DNA of 64,000 bases from Yoonia vestfoldensis SKA53 (GTDB taxonomy: Bacteria; Pseudomonadota; Alphaproteobacteria; Rhodobacterales; Rhodobacteraceae): contig NZ_CH672414.1 of assembly GCF_000152785.1 (NCBI RefSeq), positions 1,319,202-1,383,201 of the forward strand. The letters run 5' to 3'. Below, one piece after another: positions 27,008 to 34,937 of this stretch (position 1 is its first letter; the number at the start of each line of letters is the position of its first letter). A program made the translations under genes and the position numbers. The notes beneath the pieces are model-generated. The model worked only from the letters and a program-made list of their open reading frames with translations, was not told where the DNA came from and searched no databases.

Positions 27008-27516
27008 TGCCCCAGACATTCGACCCGCAGACCGACAGCACCCGTTTTCGTACGGCCCTCGGGTCCTTTACGACCGGCGTGACCGTCATCACCACAGATA
27101 GCCCCGAAGGCGCGATCGGGATCGTCGCAAACAGCTTTGCCAGCGTCTCGCTCGACCCGCCGCTGGTGTTATGGTCGCCGGCGAAATCCTCCAAGCGCTT
27201 TGAGCATTTTGCAGGCGCGCGGCGCTTTGCGATCCATGTCATGGCCGCCGACCAGCGCGATATCTGCGCGGCCATCCTCGAGTCAAAGACAGCAATCCGC
27301 AATGTGCCAACGCATCTGTCGCATTGCGGCATGCCGATCATCGCAGGCGCACTTGCCACGTTCGAATGCAATCTCGAAACCAGCCATGATGCAGGCGATC
27401 ACGTCATCATCGTCGGCCGCGTGACCAAAGCCCATCACACCGAAGGCCAGCCCCTGACCTTTCATGGCGGCCAATACGGAACCTTCGCACCACACCATCC
27501 ACCATCTTCAGAGTAA
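27007..27516 (+). CDS. HpaC-type flavin reductase partner of the monooxygenase
   Basis: 169 residues of the flavin reductase-like FMN-binding family. TALGSFTTGVTVITT, GIVANSFASVSLDPPLVLWS, FAIHVM and GDHVIIVGRV are characteristic. It would supply free FMNH2 to the SsuD-like enzyme. The start overlaps the reductase stop (TAATG). In the Agrobacterium SMO pathway an FMN reductase (SmoA) plays this part. Confidence 0.9.
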   Translation: MPQTFDPQTDSTRFRTALGSFTTGVTVITTDSPEGAIGIVANSFASVSLDPPLVLWSPAKSSKRFEHFAGARRFAIHVMAADQRDICAAILESKTAIRNVPTHLSHCGMPIIAGALATFECNLETSHDAGDHVIIVGRVTKAHHTEGQPLTFHGGQYGTFAPHHPPSSE

Positions 27517-27532
27517 AAATATCCCGGGGGAA

Positions 27533-27563
27533 TTGCCCCGCAGGGGCAAGGGGGCAGCGCCCC
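27533..27563. repeat. Tandem GC-rich hairpins before the TRAP genes
   Basis: TTGCCCC-GCA-GGGGCAA (27533-27549) is followed directly by GGGGC-AGC-GCCCC (27551-27563). The pair lies between the flavin reductase stop and the ribosome-binding site of the TRAP small subunit. It could act as an RNA processing or attenuation element. Confidence 0.5.
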
Positions 27564-27592
27564 GAAAGCGTAACAAAACAGGGGAGGAGCCG

Positions 27593-28189
27593 ATGTCGGT
27601 CCTGTTTGGTATCTTGTGGCCGCTCGAGCGGTTCAACACCGCGGTACTTGCCATAGGCAAGCTGATCGCGGTGGTGGCGCTTGCCGTGATGGTGGCCTTG
27701 ATCCTCGGACAGGTATTTTTCCGCTATGTGCTCAGCGATGCACCAAACTGGACCGAAGAAGGCGCGCGGTTCGGGATGCTCTGGATGACAGGGCTGATGG
27801 CGCCGCTGGCCTACCGGATCGGCGGCTTCGTGGCGATCGACATGCTCGAACGCGCCCTGCCCCGTTTGCTGGCGGGTCTTTTGGGCTTGCTGCTGCTGGC
27901 GATTTCACTCTGGGTGTTGGTGATCGCCTGGGAACGCGGGCTTAACAATCATCTGCTGACGCTCTCGGGGCGCGGCTGTTCGTCGTCGCTGCAATGGCCC
28001 TTCGGGATCGAAATCGGCAAATGCGGCGCGCGGTTCCAGAATAATTACCAATATGCCTCGCTCTGGGTCGGGGTCAGCCTGCTGATTGCAGTCAATGTCG
28101 AACTGATGCTGCGGCAGGTCATCACGCTTTTGGGGCAAGGTGACCGGCTGACATCGTTCAAACAGACCGAGATCGCGGGGGCTGAATAA
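27593..28189 (+). CDS. TRAP transporter small membrane subunit (DctQ-like)
   Basis: 198 residues with four transmembrane segments. QVFFRYVLSDAPNWTEEGAR and WMTGLMAPLAYRIGGFVAID are typical of DctQ proteins. The segment between helices 3 and 4 is longer than usual and carries two cysteines (RGCSSSLQW, GKCGARF) that could form a disulfide. Start fixed by GGGGAGGAGCC before ATG 27593; the upstream in-frame codons lie in the flavin reductase gene. The stop overlaps the DctM start (TAATG). Confidence 0.9.
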   Translation: MSVLFGILWPLERFNTAVLAIGKLIAVVALAVMVALILGQVFFRYVLSDAPNWTEEGARFGMLWMTGLMAPLAYRIGGFVAIDMLERALPRLLAGLLGLLLLAISLWVLVIAWERGLNNHLLTLSGRGCSSSLQWPFGIEIGKCGARFQNNYQYASLWVGVSLLIAVNVELMLRQVITLLGQGDRLTSFKQTEIAGAE

Positions 28190-29757
28190 TGCTGATCCTG
28201 TTTTTGCCACTGTTCCTGATGCTGATCCTGATCGGCCTTCCGGTGGTTTTTGCGCTTATGGCCGCCCCTTTTGCCATGATCATGGCCGAAGGCGACACCC
28301 GCAACGTGGTGGCAGGGCTTTACCGCAACCTTTACAACGGTATGGACAGTTTCCCGCTAATGGCGCTGCCGTTCTTCATGCTGGCGGGCGAGATCATGAA
28401 CCGTGGCGGCATCACCATGCGGTTGGTGGAATTCGCCCAAGCCTTTATGGGCCATATGCGCGGCGGGCTGGCGCATGTGAACATCCTGTCCTCGATGCTG
28501 TTCGCGGGCCTGTCAGGGTCGGCTGTGGCCGATACATCCGCGATCGGGTCCACCATGATCCCCGCGATGGAAAAGAACGGCTATACCCGCCGCTTTGCCG
28601 CCGCGATCACTGCGGCCAGTTCAGTCATCGGGCCGATCATCCCGCCATCAGGCATCATGATCATCTATGCCTATGTGATGGGCGAAAGCGTCGCGTCCCT
28701 GTTTCTGGCAGGCATCGTGCCGGGGATTCTCGTGGGTGTCGGGCTGATGGTCATGGTCCGGTTGATGGCCGACCGGTACGACCTGCCCAAGGCCGAACGG
28801 ATCGTCCATAAAAACCAGACCATCACGCCGGTGGAATATTGGGTCAGCTTTGCCCTGCTGCGGATCAATTTCGCGGGGCTTTTGATGGCGCTCTATTCCT
28901 TCATCGCTGGCCCTGTCGGGCTGGCGCGTGTGAATGATGCGGGCGACACCGTGCATGCGCTGAACCTTTGGGTCGTGTTCGCCGCCCTGCTGGTCGCGTC
29001 ACATTTCATCCTGATGGGCTATCGCAAGCGGGTCACATCCGATTTCCGCATCGTCTGCAAAAAGGCGGTCGCACCGCTGCAAACGCCGATCATCATTCTG
29101 GGTGGCATCCTTGTGGGTGTCTTCACCCCGACGGAAGCCTCGGCCATTGCTGTCGCCTATGCGCTGATCGTGTCGTTCTTTGTGCTGCGGTCGATGAAAT
29201 TCAGCGATCTGTCCGGCGTGCTGACACGCTCGGCCATCGCCACATCGGCGGTGCTGTTGCTGGTCGGGGCCGCTGTCGCGTTCAAGACTGTCGTGGCCTT
29301 GTCATATGCACCGCAGATATTGTCGGATTATATCTTGTCGCTGTCCGAGAATCCGCTTGTCCTTCTGTTTCTCATCAACGTGTTGTTGTTCGTCGTCGGC
29401 ATGTTCCTTGATGCGGGGCCGGCGATCATCATTCTGGGGCCGATCCTTGGACCAATCTTTGTCGATATGGGCGTGCATCCGGTGCATTTCGCCATCATCA
29501 TGAGCGTGAACCTGACCGTGGGGCTGGCCACACCACCCATGGGGCTGGTGCTGTTCGTGGCTTCGACCGTGTCGGGCGAACGGGTGGAAACTATCGCCCG
29601 CGCCATTCTGCCGTTTCTGGCGGTGGAAATCGCCGTCATTTTCCTGATTACCTATGTCCCCGCCATTTCGATGACGGTGCCATATCTGGCCGGATTTCTG
29701 GGCTGTGCCCCGGATGTCGGCTTTTCCGCCTGTATCAGCCCCGTGCCGATACAGTAA
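28189..29757 (+). CDS. TRAP transporter large membrane subunit (DctM-like), enlarged
   Basis: 522 residues with many transmembrane helices. FALMAAPFAMIMAEG, SGSAVADTSAIGSTMIPAM, IGPIIPPSGIMIIY and IILGGILVGVFTPTEASAIA are DctM signatures. Most DctM proteins are about 430 residues; an extra block of about 80 residues (roughly 205-290) with one or two additional hydrophobic segments precedes the IILGGI motif. It forms the sodium-coupled transport pathway with the small subunit and the periplasmic binding protein. Confidence 0.92.
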   Translation: MLILFLPLFLMLILIGLPVVFALMAAPFAMIMAEGDTRNVVAGLYRNLYNGMDSFPLMALPFFMLAGEIMNRGGITMRLVEFAQAFMGHMRGGLAHVNILSSMLFAGLSGSAVADTSAIGSTMIPAMEKNGYTRRFAAAITAASSVIGPIIPPSGIMIIYAYVMGESVASLFLAGIVPGILVGVGLMVMVRLMADRYDLPKAERIVHKNQTITPVEYWVSFALLRINFAGLLMALYSFIAGPVGLARVNDAGDTVHALNLWVVFAALLVASHFILMGYRKRVTSDFRIVCKKAVAPLQTPIIILGGILVGVFTPTEASAIAVAYALIVSFFVLRSMKFSDLSGVLTRSAIATSAVLLLVGAAVAFKTVVALSYAPQILSDYILSLSENPLVLLFLINVLLFVVGMFLDAGPAIIILGPILGPIFVDMGVHPVHFAIIMSVNLTVGLATPPMGLVLFVASTVSGERVETIARAILPFLAVEIAVIFLITYVPAISMTVPYLAGFLGCAPDVGFSACISPVPIQ

Positions 29758-29783
29758 TCACCAGCATCCACAGGGAGGATACC

Positions 29784-30839
29784 ATGCTGAAAAAACTGAC
29801 CCAACTTGCCATGACCGCCGCCGTGCTTGTCACGCCGATGGCCCTGGCCGCACAGGATTTCACAATCCGCGCGACCGCCAATTCCAACACCGATGACGAA
29901 GATTATGACGGTCTGGTCGTGTTCAAGGATTATGTCGAAGCGGCCTCCAACGGACGCATCGCGGTGGAATTGTTCATCGGCACGCAGCTTTGCGCCACGG
30001 GCGAGGAATGTCTCGAAGGCGTGTCCGAGGGTTCTATCGACGTCTATATCTCGACTTCGGGCGGGGCAGCGGGGATTTTCCCTTATGTGCAGGTGCTTGA
30101 CCTGCCCTATCTGATGTCCTCTGATCGCGTGGCCGAGGCTGTGCTGCAAGGCGATTTCGTGCGCACCATGCGCGATATGGCGCTGGCTGACAGCGACAAC
30201 ACGATCCGCCTGATGACCATCGGCAATACCGGCGGCTGGCGCAACTTTGCCAATACCGAACGCCGCGTCCAAACCCCTGCCGATCTGCAAGGGCTGAAGC
30301 TGCGCACGGTCGTGGCCGACCTGCCGATCCAGCTGGTCGAGGCGATGGGCGCATCCGCGACCCCGATCCAGTGGCCAGAGCTGTTCACATCGCTGCAAAC
30401 CGGCGTGGTCGAAGGCACCGCCAACGGCATTACCGACATCATGAACATGAAATTCCCCGATGCCGGTCTGCAATACCTGACACTGGACGGTCATTCCTAC
30501 ATGGGTGCGCTGTGGTGGATGAACAACGACGCTTTCCTTGCAATGCCAGAGGATCTGCGCCGCGTCGTGGTTGACGGCTTTGCAGCACTTCAGCAGGCGA
30601 CCTTCGCCTCGCCCAAGCGTAAATCCATTGCCGCTTATGAGGCGTTTCTAGCCGGTGGCGGCGATCTCTACGTGCCGACCCCCGAAGAAAAGGCGATGTT
30701 CGCCGAAGCCGCACAGCCGGTCTATGAGTGGTTCAGCGCGAACGTTCAGGGCGGCCCCGATATGCTGACCGCCCTGCAAGAGGCTGTCGCACAGGTCGAG
30801 ACCGAGATGGCTGCAGGCTATGCATCCGATCTGAACTGA
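29784..30839 (+). CDS. TRAP transporter periplasmic binding protein (DctP-like)
   Basis: 351 residues with a Sec signal peptide (about residues 1-23, ending ALAA). NTGGWRNFANTERRVQTPAD followed by LQGLKLRT carries the conserved ligand-contacting arginine (R174) of DctP proteins, which grips an anionic group. C70 and C76 lie close together and may pair. Ligand inferred: an anionic sugar such as sulfoquinovose or its glyceryl glycoside; a carboxylate cannot be excluded. A GGGAGGATACC ribosome-binding site precedes the ATG. Confidence 0.92.
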   Translation: MLKKLTQLAMTAAVLVTPMALAAQDFTIRATANSNTDDEDYDGLVVFKDYVEAASNGRIAVELFIGTQLCATGEECLEGVSEGSIDVYISTSGGAAGIFPYVQVLDLPYLMSSDRVAEAVLQGDFVRTMRDMALADSDNTIRLMTIGNTGGWRNFANTERRVQTPADLQGLKLRTVVADLPIQLVEAMGASATPIQWPELFTSLQTGVVEGTANGITDIMNMKFPDAGLQYLTLDGHSYMGALWWMNNDAFLAMPEDLRRVVVDGFAALQQATFASPKRKSIAAYEAFLAGGGDLYVPTPEEKAMFAEAAQPVYEWFSANVQGGPDMLTALQEAVAQVETEMAAGYASDLN

Positions 30840-30847
30840 TCACGACT

Positions 30848-30873
30848 GTAGGTCGGGGTTCTCCCCGACCTAC
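30848..30873. repeat. 26-base palindrome, copy 1 of a dispersed family
   Basis: GTAGGTCGGGG, four-base loop TTCT, then CCCCGACCTAC. Lies between the convergent TRAP binding-protein gene and the SulP gene and probably ends transcription of both in part. Other copies are at 30879, 34895, 48182 and 60378. Confidence 0.75.
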
Positions 30874-30878
30874 CTTTC

Positions 30879-30905
30879 GTAGCGGCGGGATGAACCCCGC
30901 CCTAC
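30879..30905. repeat. 27-base palindrome, copy 2, overlapping the SulP stop codon
   Basis: GTAG(C)GGCGGG, loop ATGAAC, CCCGCCCTAC. It follows copy 1 by five bases and contains the TAG stop of the SulP gene (30902-30904, minus strand). Confidence 0.7.
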
Positions 30906-32614
30906 GCCAACACCCCTTGGACCGCCTCATATTGCGACAAGAACACGCGGCCCGTCAGCTGATCCAGGAAATGCTGTTCGGCCAGCCTGTCCATCACAGG
31001 GCCTTTCACCTCTGATAGATGCAGTTTCACGTCCATCTCGCGCAGACGGTCGTTGATCGCCTCCAGCGATTCCAGCGCGCTGAAATCAATCTCGTTGATC
31101 GCCGAACATTGCAGGATGACGTGGCGCACTTCTTTGTCACCGGCAACGCGGGCCTGAATCCGGTCTTCCAGATAACGGGCATTGGCGAAATAGAGGCTTT
31201 CATCCACCCGCAAAGTCACGATGCTGGGATGGGTAATGACCTTGTGGCGCAGGATATTGCGGAAATGCTCGGTCCCCGGCATTTGGCCCACTTCTGCGAT
31301 ATGCGGCTTGGACGACCGGTACAGATGCAACAGCACCGACAGCAAGACACCAGCGGAAATCCCCGCCTCGACCCCCAGCGCAAGGGTCAGCAGGATCGTC
31401 GTGGCGACAGCCGCGAAATCACCGCGGTTATAGGCCCAGCTGCGTTTCAGGATCGAGAAATCCACAAGGCTCAGCACCGCCACGATGATCGTCGCGGCCA
31501 GCGTCGCAGTGGGCAGAAAATAGATCAGCGGCGTCAGCGCGAGAGCCGCAATCGCTAGCCCGACGGCGGTAAACGCCCCCGCAGCCGGTGTTGCAGCCCC
31601 TGCGTCAAAGTTCACGACAGAGCGCGAAAATCCGCCCGTCACCGGAAAGCCACCCGTGAGCGATGCGCCGATATTGGCGACCCCCAGACCGATCAGTTCC
31701 TGATCGGGGTCGATCCGCTGGCGCTTTTTGGCGGCCAGTGTCTGGGCGACGGAAATCGATTCCACGAAGCCGATGATCGAGATCAGAAAGGCCGGCAGCA
31801 GCAATTGCTGCAGCAAAGCTGGCGAAAAGGATGGCAGCGTGAACGGCGGCAGGCTTTGTGGTACAGCGCCCACGATCTTGACGCCGCGCGCGTCCAGCCC
31901 CCAGTACCAGACCGCCGCCGTGGTCGCCACGACCACAACAATCGGTCCCAGTTTGACCAGAAACCCCGTCAGCCCCGCACCAAGGCCCAGCTTGGTCAGC
32001 ACAGGTTTCAACCCCTTGCGCACCCAGAACAAAAACCCCGTCGCCAGCACGCCGATCAGCGCGGTGATCCAGTTGATCCCCCCCAGATTACGGCCCAGCG
32101 ACACCACCAGTTCGGCCAGGTTATGCCCCTCCGCACTGATCCCAAGGATATGTTTCAACTGGCTGGCCGCGATGATGATGCCCGAGGCAGTGATGAACCC
32201 CGCAATCACCGGATGCGACAGGAAATTCGCCACAAACCCCAGCCGGAACAGCCCCATCGCGACCAGAATGACCCCCGACAACCCCGCCAGCGACAGGGCG
32301 GCCACAGCATAGCCCATGGTGCCTTGCTCGACGATATTGCTCAGGGCGGCCGCCGTCATCAGCGACACCACTGCAACCGGCCCCACGGCCAGGCTGCGGC
32401 TGGTGCCGAACACGGCATAGAGCATGATCGGCACGATCGAGGCATAAAGCCCCGCCTCGGCCGGCAACCCCGCCAACAGCGCATAGGCAAGCGATTGCGG
32501 GATCAGCATGATCGTCACGATAAAGGCGGCGGTCAGGTCATTGCCAAGGTCGGAACGGGTATAGTGCCGCCCCCATGACAGAATGGGCAGGTAGCGGATC
32601 AAACGGGTATTCAT
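30902..32614 (-). CDS. SulP-family anion transporter with C-terminal STAS domain
   Basis: 570 residues. The SulP core is seen in NDLTAAFIVTIMLIPQSLAY followed by ALLAGLPAEAGLYASI, then TGGFPVTGGFSRSVVNFDAG and LTPLIYFLPTATLAATI. A STAS domain at about 455-560 contains HVILQCSAINEIDFSALESL. Family members move sulfate, bicarbonate or dicarboxylates. ATG 32614 is chosen; the frame stays open to 32698 without a plausible N-terminus. Converges on the putative sulfonate cluster, so sulfate or sulfite handling is possible but not shown. Confidence 0.9.
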   Translation of the reverse strand: MNTRLIRYLPILSWGRHYTRSDLGNDLTAAFIVTIMLIPQSLAYALLAGLPAEAGLYASIVPIMLYAVFGTSRSLAVGPVAVVSLMTAAALSNIVEQGTMGYAVAALSLAGLSGVILVAMGLFRLGFVANFLSHPVIAGFITASGIIIAASQLKHILGISAEGHNLAELVVSLGRNLGGINWITALIGVLATGFLFWVRKGLKPVLTKLGLGAGLTGFLVKLGPIVVVVATTAAVWYWGLDARGVKIVGAVPQSLPPFTLPSFSPALLQQLLLPAFLISIIGFVESISVAQTLAAKKRQRIDPDQELIGLGVANIGASLTGGFPVTGGFSRSVVNFDAGAATPAAGAFTAVGLAIAALALTPLIYFLPTATLAATIIVAVLSLVDFSILKRSWAYNRGDFAAVATTILLTLALGVEAGISAGVLLSVLLHLYRSSKPHIAEVGQMPGTEHFRNILRHKVITHPSIVTLRVDESLYFANARYLEDRIQARVAGDKEVRHVILQCSAINEIDFSALESLEAINDRLREMDVKLHLSEVKGPVMDRLAEQHFLDQLTGRVFLSQYEAVQGVLA

Positions 32615-32672
32615 GAATTTCTGGCCAGTTGGGCCGCTTGCAAGCGCAGCAAGCGGAAAGGTGAGCGCAAGA

Positions 32673-32885
32673 TCAGACCTTGCAGGTACGCATGCCAAGA
32701 ACGGTGTAGAGCGGGCAAGACCGCGTTACGGCGACCCCCAGCATCACCAAGCCTACCACGACAGATAGGATCGTTGCGAGCAGGCTGTCAAACACTGCCA
32801 TGCCACCGATGAATGGCAGCGCCAGCAGGACAATGCCCAGGGTGCTACGGATCATCCGGTCGATATCGCCAACATTGACGGTCAT
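32673..32885 (-). CDS. DUF2892 / YgaP-like inner-membrane protein
   Basis: 70 residues: VNVGDIDRMIRSTLGIVLL, two membrane helices, and TRSCPLYTVLGMRTCKV, the CPLY...LG..T signature of the YgaP membrane domain found next to rhodanese and sulfide genes. Two cysteines at the C-terminus. AAGGAG eight bases before ATG 32885 fixes the start. Downstream of the Crp/Fnr-type gene and likely controlled by it. Confidence 0.85.
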   Translation of the reverse strand: MTVNVGDIDRMIRSTLGIVLLALPFIGGMAVFDSLLATILSVVVGLVMLGVAVTRSCPLYTVLGMRTCKV

Positions 32886-32941
32886 TTCAAAGGCTCCTTG
32901 TTCAAGCTGCCAAAGGTCTAGCGCAATCGCCCCACCTGTGT

Positions 32942-32958
32942 CAGTGATATTGTCACAG
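32942..32958. promoter_or_regulatory. Candidate Crp/Fnr-type operator
   Basis: Inverted repeat CNGTGA-TATTG-TCACNG centred at 32950, between the Crp/Fnr gene and the DUF2892 gene, 57-73 bases upstream of the latter's start. Half-sites match GTGA/TCAC; the centre is one base shorter than the classic CRP spacing. Confidence 0.5.
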
Positions 32959-32967
32959 ACCCAATGG

Positions 32968-33639
32968 TCAGCCGTGATGCCGCGCCACATCTTGCAATCC
33001 TGCACGATCTGCAATCATGATGACCCCGCGCGCCTGCGCGATCCAGCCGCGGCGCTGGAATTCCTGCAATTGGCGCGACACGACTTCGCGCGCGGTGCCC
33101 AATTCGACGGCCAGTTTCTGATGCGTGGTGGCGATCCGGTCATCCCCATGCGACAATTTCAACAGCTTGTCGGCAAGCCGCACATCAATCCGCTGAAACG
33201 CAACCTCGTCGATCATCAAGAACAGATCGGTGATCCGCTTGGAAAAGGCGGCAAAAACAAAATTGCGAAAGGATTTCGACTGCGCGACCAGATCGTCGAA
33301 CACATCGCGCGGCACGGCGGCAGCCCGCACATCGGTTTCGGCAATGCCCGTGGCGGCATAATCATCATAGGCCAGCAAACAGGCCGTGGTCAGCACGCAG
33401 CTTTCGCCAGCCTCGATCCGGTACAGCACGATCTCATGGCCGGTGTCAGACACTTGCTGGACACGCACCGTGCCCGCAAGCAAGAACAGCATGTTTTCCG
33501 GCGATTTGCCGGGACCAAAAATCACCGTGCCTGCAGGTGCCACCACAACCGCGCTGCGCGCCAAAAGCTGCGCCTTGATCGTGGGCTCCAGCCGCGCCAG
33601 CCCGGCAAACCTGTCCAGCCACGTGTCGTCCTGCGCCAT
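32968..33639 (-). CDS. Crp/Fnr-family transcriptional regulator
   Basis: 223 residues. An N-terminal cyclic-nucleotide-like barrel (GTVIFGPGKSPENMLFLLAG) is followed by a winged helix TTHQKLAVELGTAREVVSRQ. There is no N-terminal cysteine cluster for an Fnr iron-sulfur centre. Two cysteines in GESCVLTTACLL could sense sulfane sulfur or oxidation, which is a guess. ATG 33639 has AGGCGGAAAGA before it. Upstream of a YgaP-like membrane protein gene. Confidence 0.88.
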   Translation of the reverse strand: MAQDDTWLDRFAGLARLEPTIKAQLLARSAVVVAPAGTVIFGPGKSPENMLFLLAGTVRVQQVSDTGHEIVLYRIEAGESCVLTTACLLAYDDYAATGIAETDVRAAAVPRDVFDDLVAQSKSFRNFVFAAFSKRITDLFLMIDEVAFQRIDVRLADKLLKLSHGDDRIATTHQKLAVELGTAREVVSRQLQEFQRRGWIAQARGVIMIADRAGLQDVARHHG

Positions 33640-33684
33640 TCTTTCCGCCTCGCTTTGTTGCAAATACTCCCCGCGCGGCGCGCG

Positions 33685-34872
33685 TCACCCACGCCGGATC
33701 AGCACACCCAGATCGGCAACATTGGTGCCGGTCGCGCCGGTCAGCAACAGACCATCCACCTGCGCCAAGGCAGCATAGCTGTCATTATTGGCCAAAAGCG
33801 CTGCCAGACCCGCAATCTTGCCCAGACTGTCCTGATCCACAATCCCGCCAGCGGCATCGGTTGGCCCGTCGCGCCCGTCACTGCCTGCTTGCAGACAGGT
33901 CCAGTCACCCCAGCCGCGGTCTGCAGCGACGATCGCGATGCGCAGCGCCAGTTCCTGATTGCGCCCACCACGGCCAGTACCTTGCAGCATGACCGTCGTC
34001 TCGCCACCCCAAAGCGTGATACCCGGGCGCGCCTGATCGCAGATCAGTTTCGCGGCATCGGCCACGTCGCCGGTGACGGGTGCGGCGATCACATGCGCCA
34101 CGCCCGCCGCCTGCGCCATGGCGGCAACGCTTTGCCTGTTCGATCCGATCAGGATGTTGCGTGCGGCAGGCAGGTCCGGCGCGGGGCGCGCCTGCGCCAG
34201 ATGATCACGCACCGATGGCGGCACGCGGTCCCACAGGTTTGCATCGCGCAACATTGTCACCGCCTGTGCCGCTGTGCCAATGGGCGGCGCAGTCGGCCCG
34301 CTGGCAATCGCGCTCAGATCGTCGCCCACGACATCGGACAGGATCAATGCGGTGACGTTGTTGGGGGCCGCATGGCGCAGGAACCCGCCGCCTTTGATAT
34401 CGGACAATTGCTGGCGGATCAGGTTCATGGCGCGGATGTCCAGCCCCGAGGCCAGCAACAGCCTGTTCACCGCGATCTTGTCGGCCAATGTCAGCGCGCC
34501 TGCGGGGGCGGGCAGCAAGGCTGATCCACCGCCCGAAATCAGCGCCAGCACCGGGCCTTGGGCCGCGCGCAAGGCCGCGATCACCGCCAGCGCCGCTTTT
34601 GCGCCGCTTTCATCCGGCACCGGATGACCCGCGGCAAACACCGCTGCCCCGTCCAGCGGCTGGGCGTTTTCGTAATTGGTCACGACGATAGCTGGCACAC
34701 CGGCAAAGCGCGACAAGGCTGCGTGCGCCATACCGCGCGCGGCCTTGCCTACGGCCACGATCAGCGCCGGCGCGGGTAGATCATCCAGATGGCGCGTCAC
34801 CGCCGCCACCGGATCAGCGGCCTGCACACCAGCGTCAAACAGCCGCCGCGCAGTGCTGCGCATATCGTTCAT
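33685..34872 (-). CDS. Glycerate 2-kinase / hydroxypyruvate reductase-type protein (MOFRL)
   Basis: 395 residues. VAVGKAARGMAHAAL, LISGGGSALLPAP, NLIRQQLSDIKGGG, GPTAPPIG and the C-terminal GGRNQELALRIAI with AGSDGRDGPTDAAGG are the DUF4147-MOFRL layout of glycerate 2-kinases, older annotated TtuD. It phosphorylates glycerate to 2-phosphoglycerate. An AAGAGG ribosome-binding site fits ATG 34872. It is the last gene after xylA, separated by 65 bases containing a palindrome, so it may have its own control. Confidence 0.88.
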   Translation of the reverse strand: MNDMRSTARRLFDAGVQAADPVAAVTRHLDDLPAPALIVAVGKAARGMAHAALSRFAGVPAIVVTNYENAQPLDGAAVFAAGHPVPDESGAKAALAVIAALRAAQGPVLALISGGGSALLPAPAGALTLADKIAVNRLLLASGLDIRAMNLIRQQLSDIKGGGFLRHAAPNNVTALILSDVVGDDLSAIASGPTAPPIGTAAQAVTMLRDANLWDRVPPSVRDHLAQARPAPDLPAARNILIGSNRQSVAAMAQAAGVAHVIAAPVTGDVADAAKLICDQARPGITLWGGETTVMLQGTGRGGRNQELALRIAIVAADRGWGDWTCLQAGSDGRDGPTDAAGGIVDQDSLGKIAGLAALLANNDSYAALAQVDGLLLTGATGTNVADLGVLIRRG

Positions 34873-34894
34873 ATCGGACCTCTTTTCGGCCTGC

Positions 34895-34920
34895 GTAAGG
34901 TGGATCATGATCCACCTTAC
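34895..34920. repeat. 26-base perfect palindrome, copy 3
   Basis: GTAAGGTGGATCA followed by its exact complement TGATCCACCTTAC. It sits between the xylA stop and the glycerate kinase ribosome-binding site. Same family as the copies at 30848, 30879, 48182 and 60378. Confidence 0.8.
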
Positions 34921-34937
34921 CTGCCGGATTTACAAGG

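Noticed and set aside
32800..34524. 574-codon plus-strand reading frame
   Set aside because: Antisense to the Crp/Fnr and glycerate kinase genes, which have clear motifs; no ribosome-binding site.
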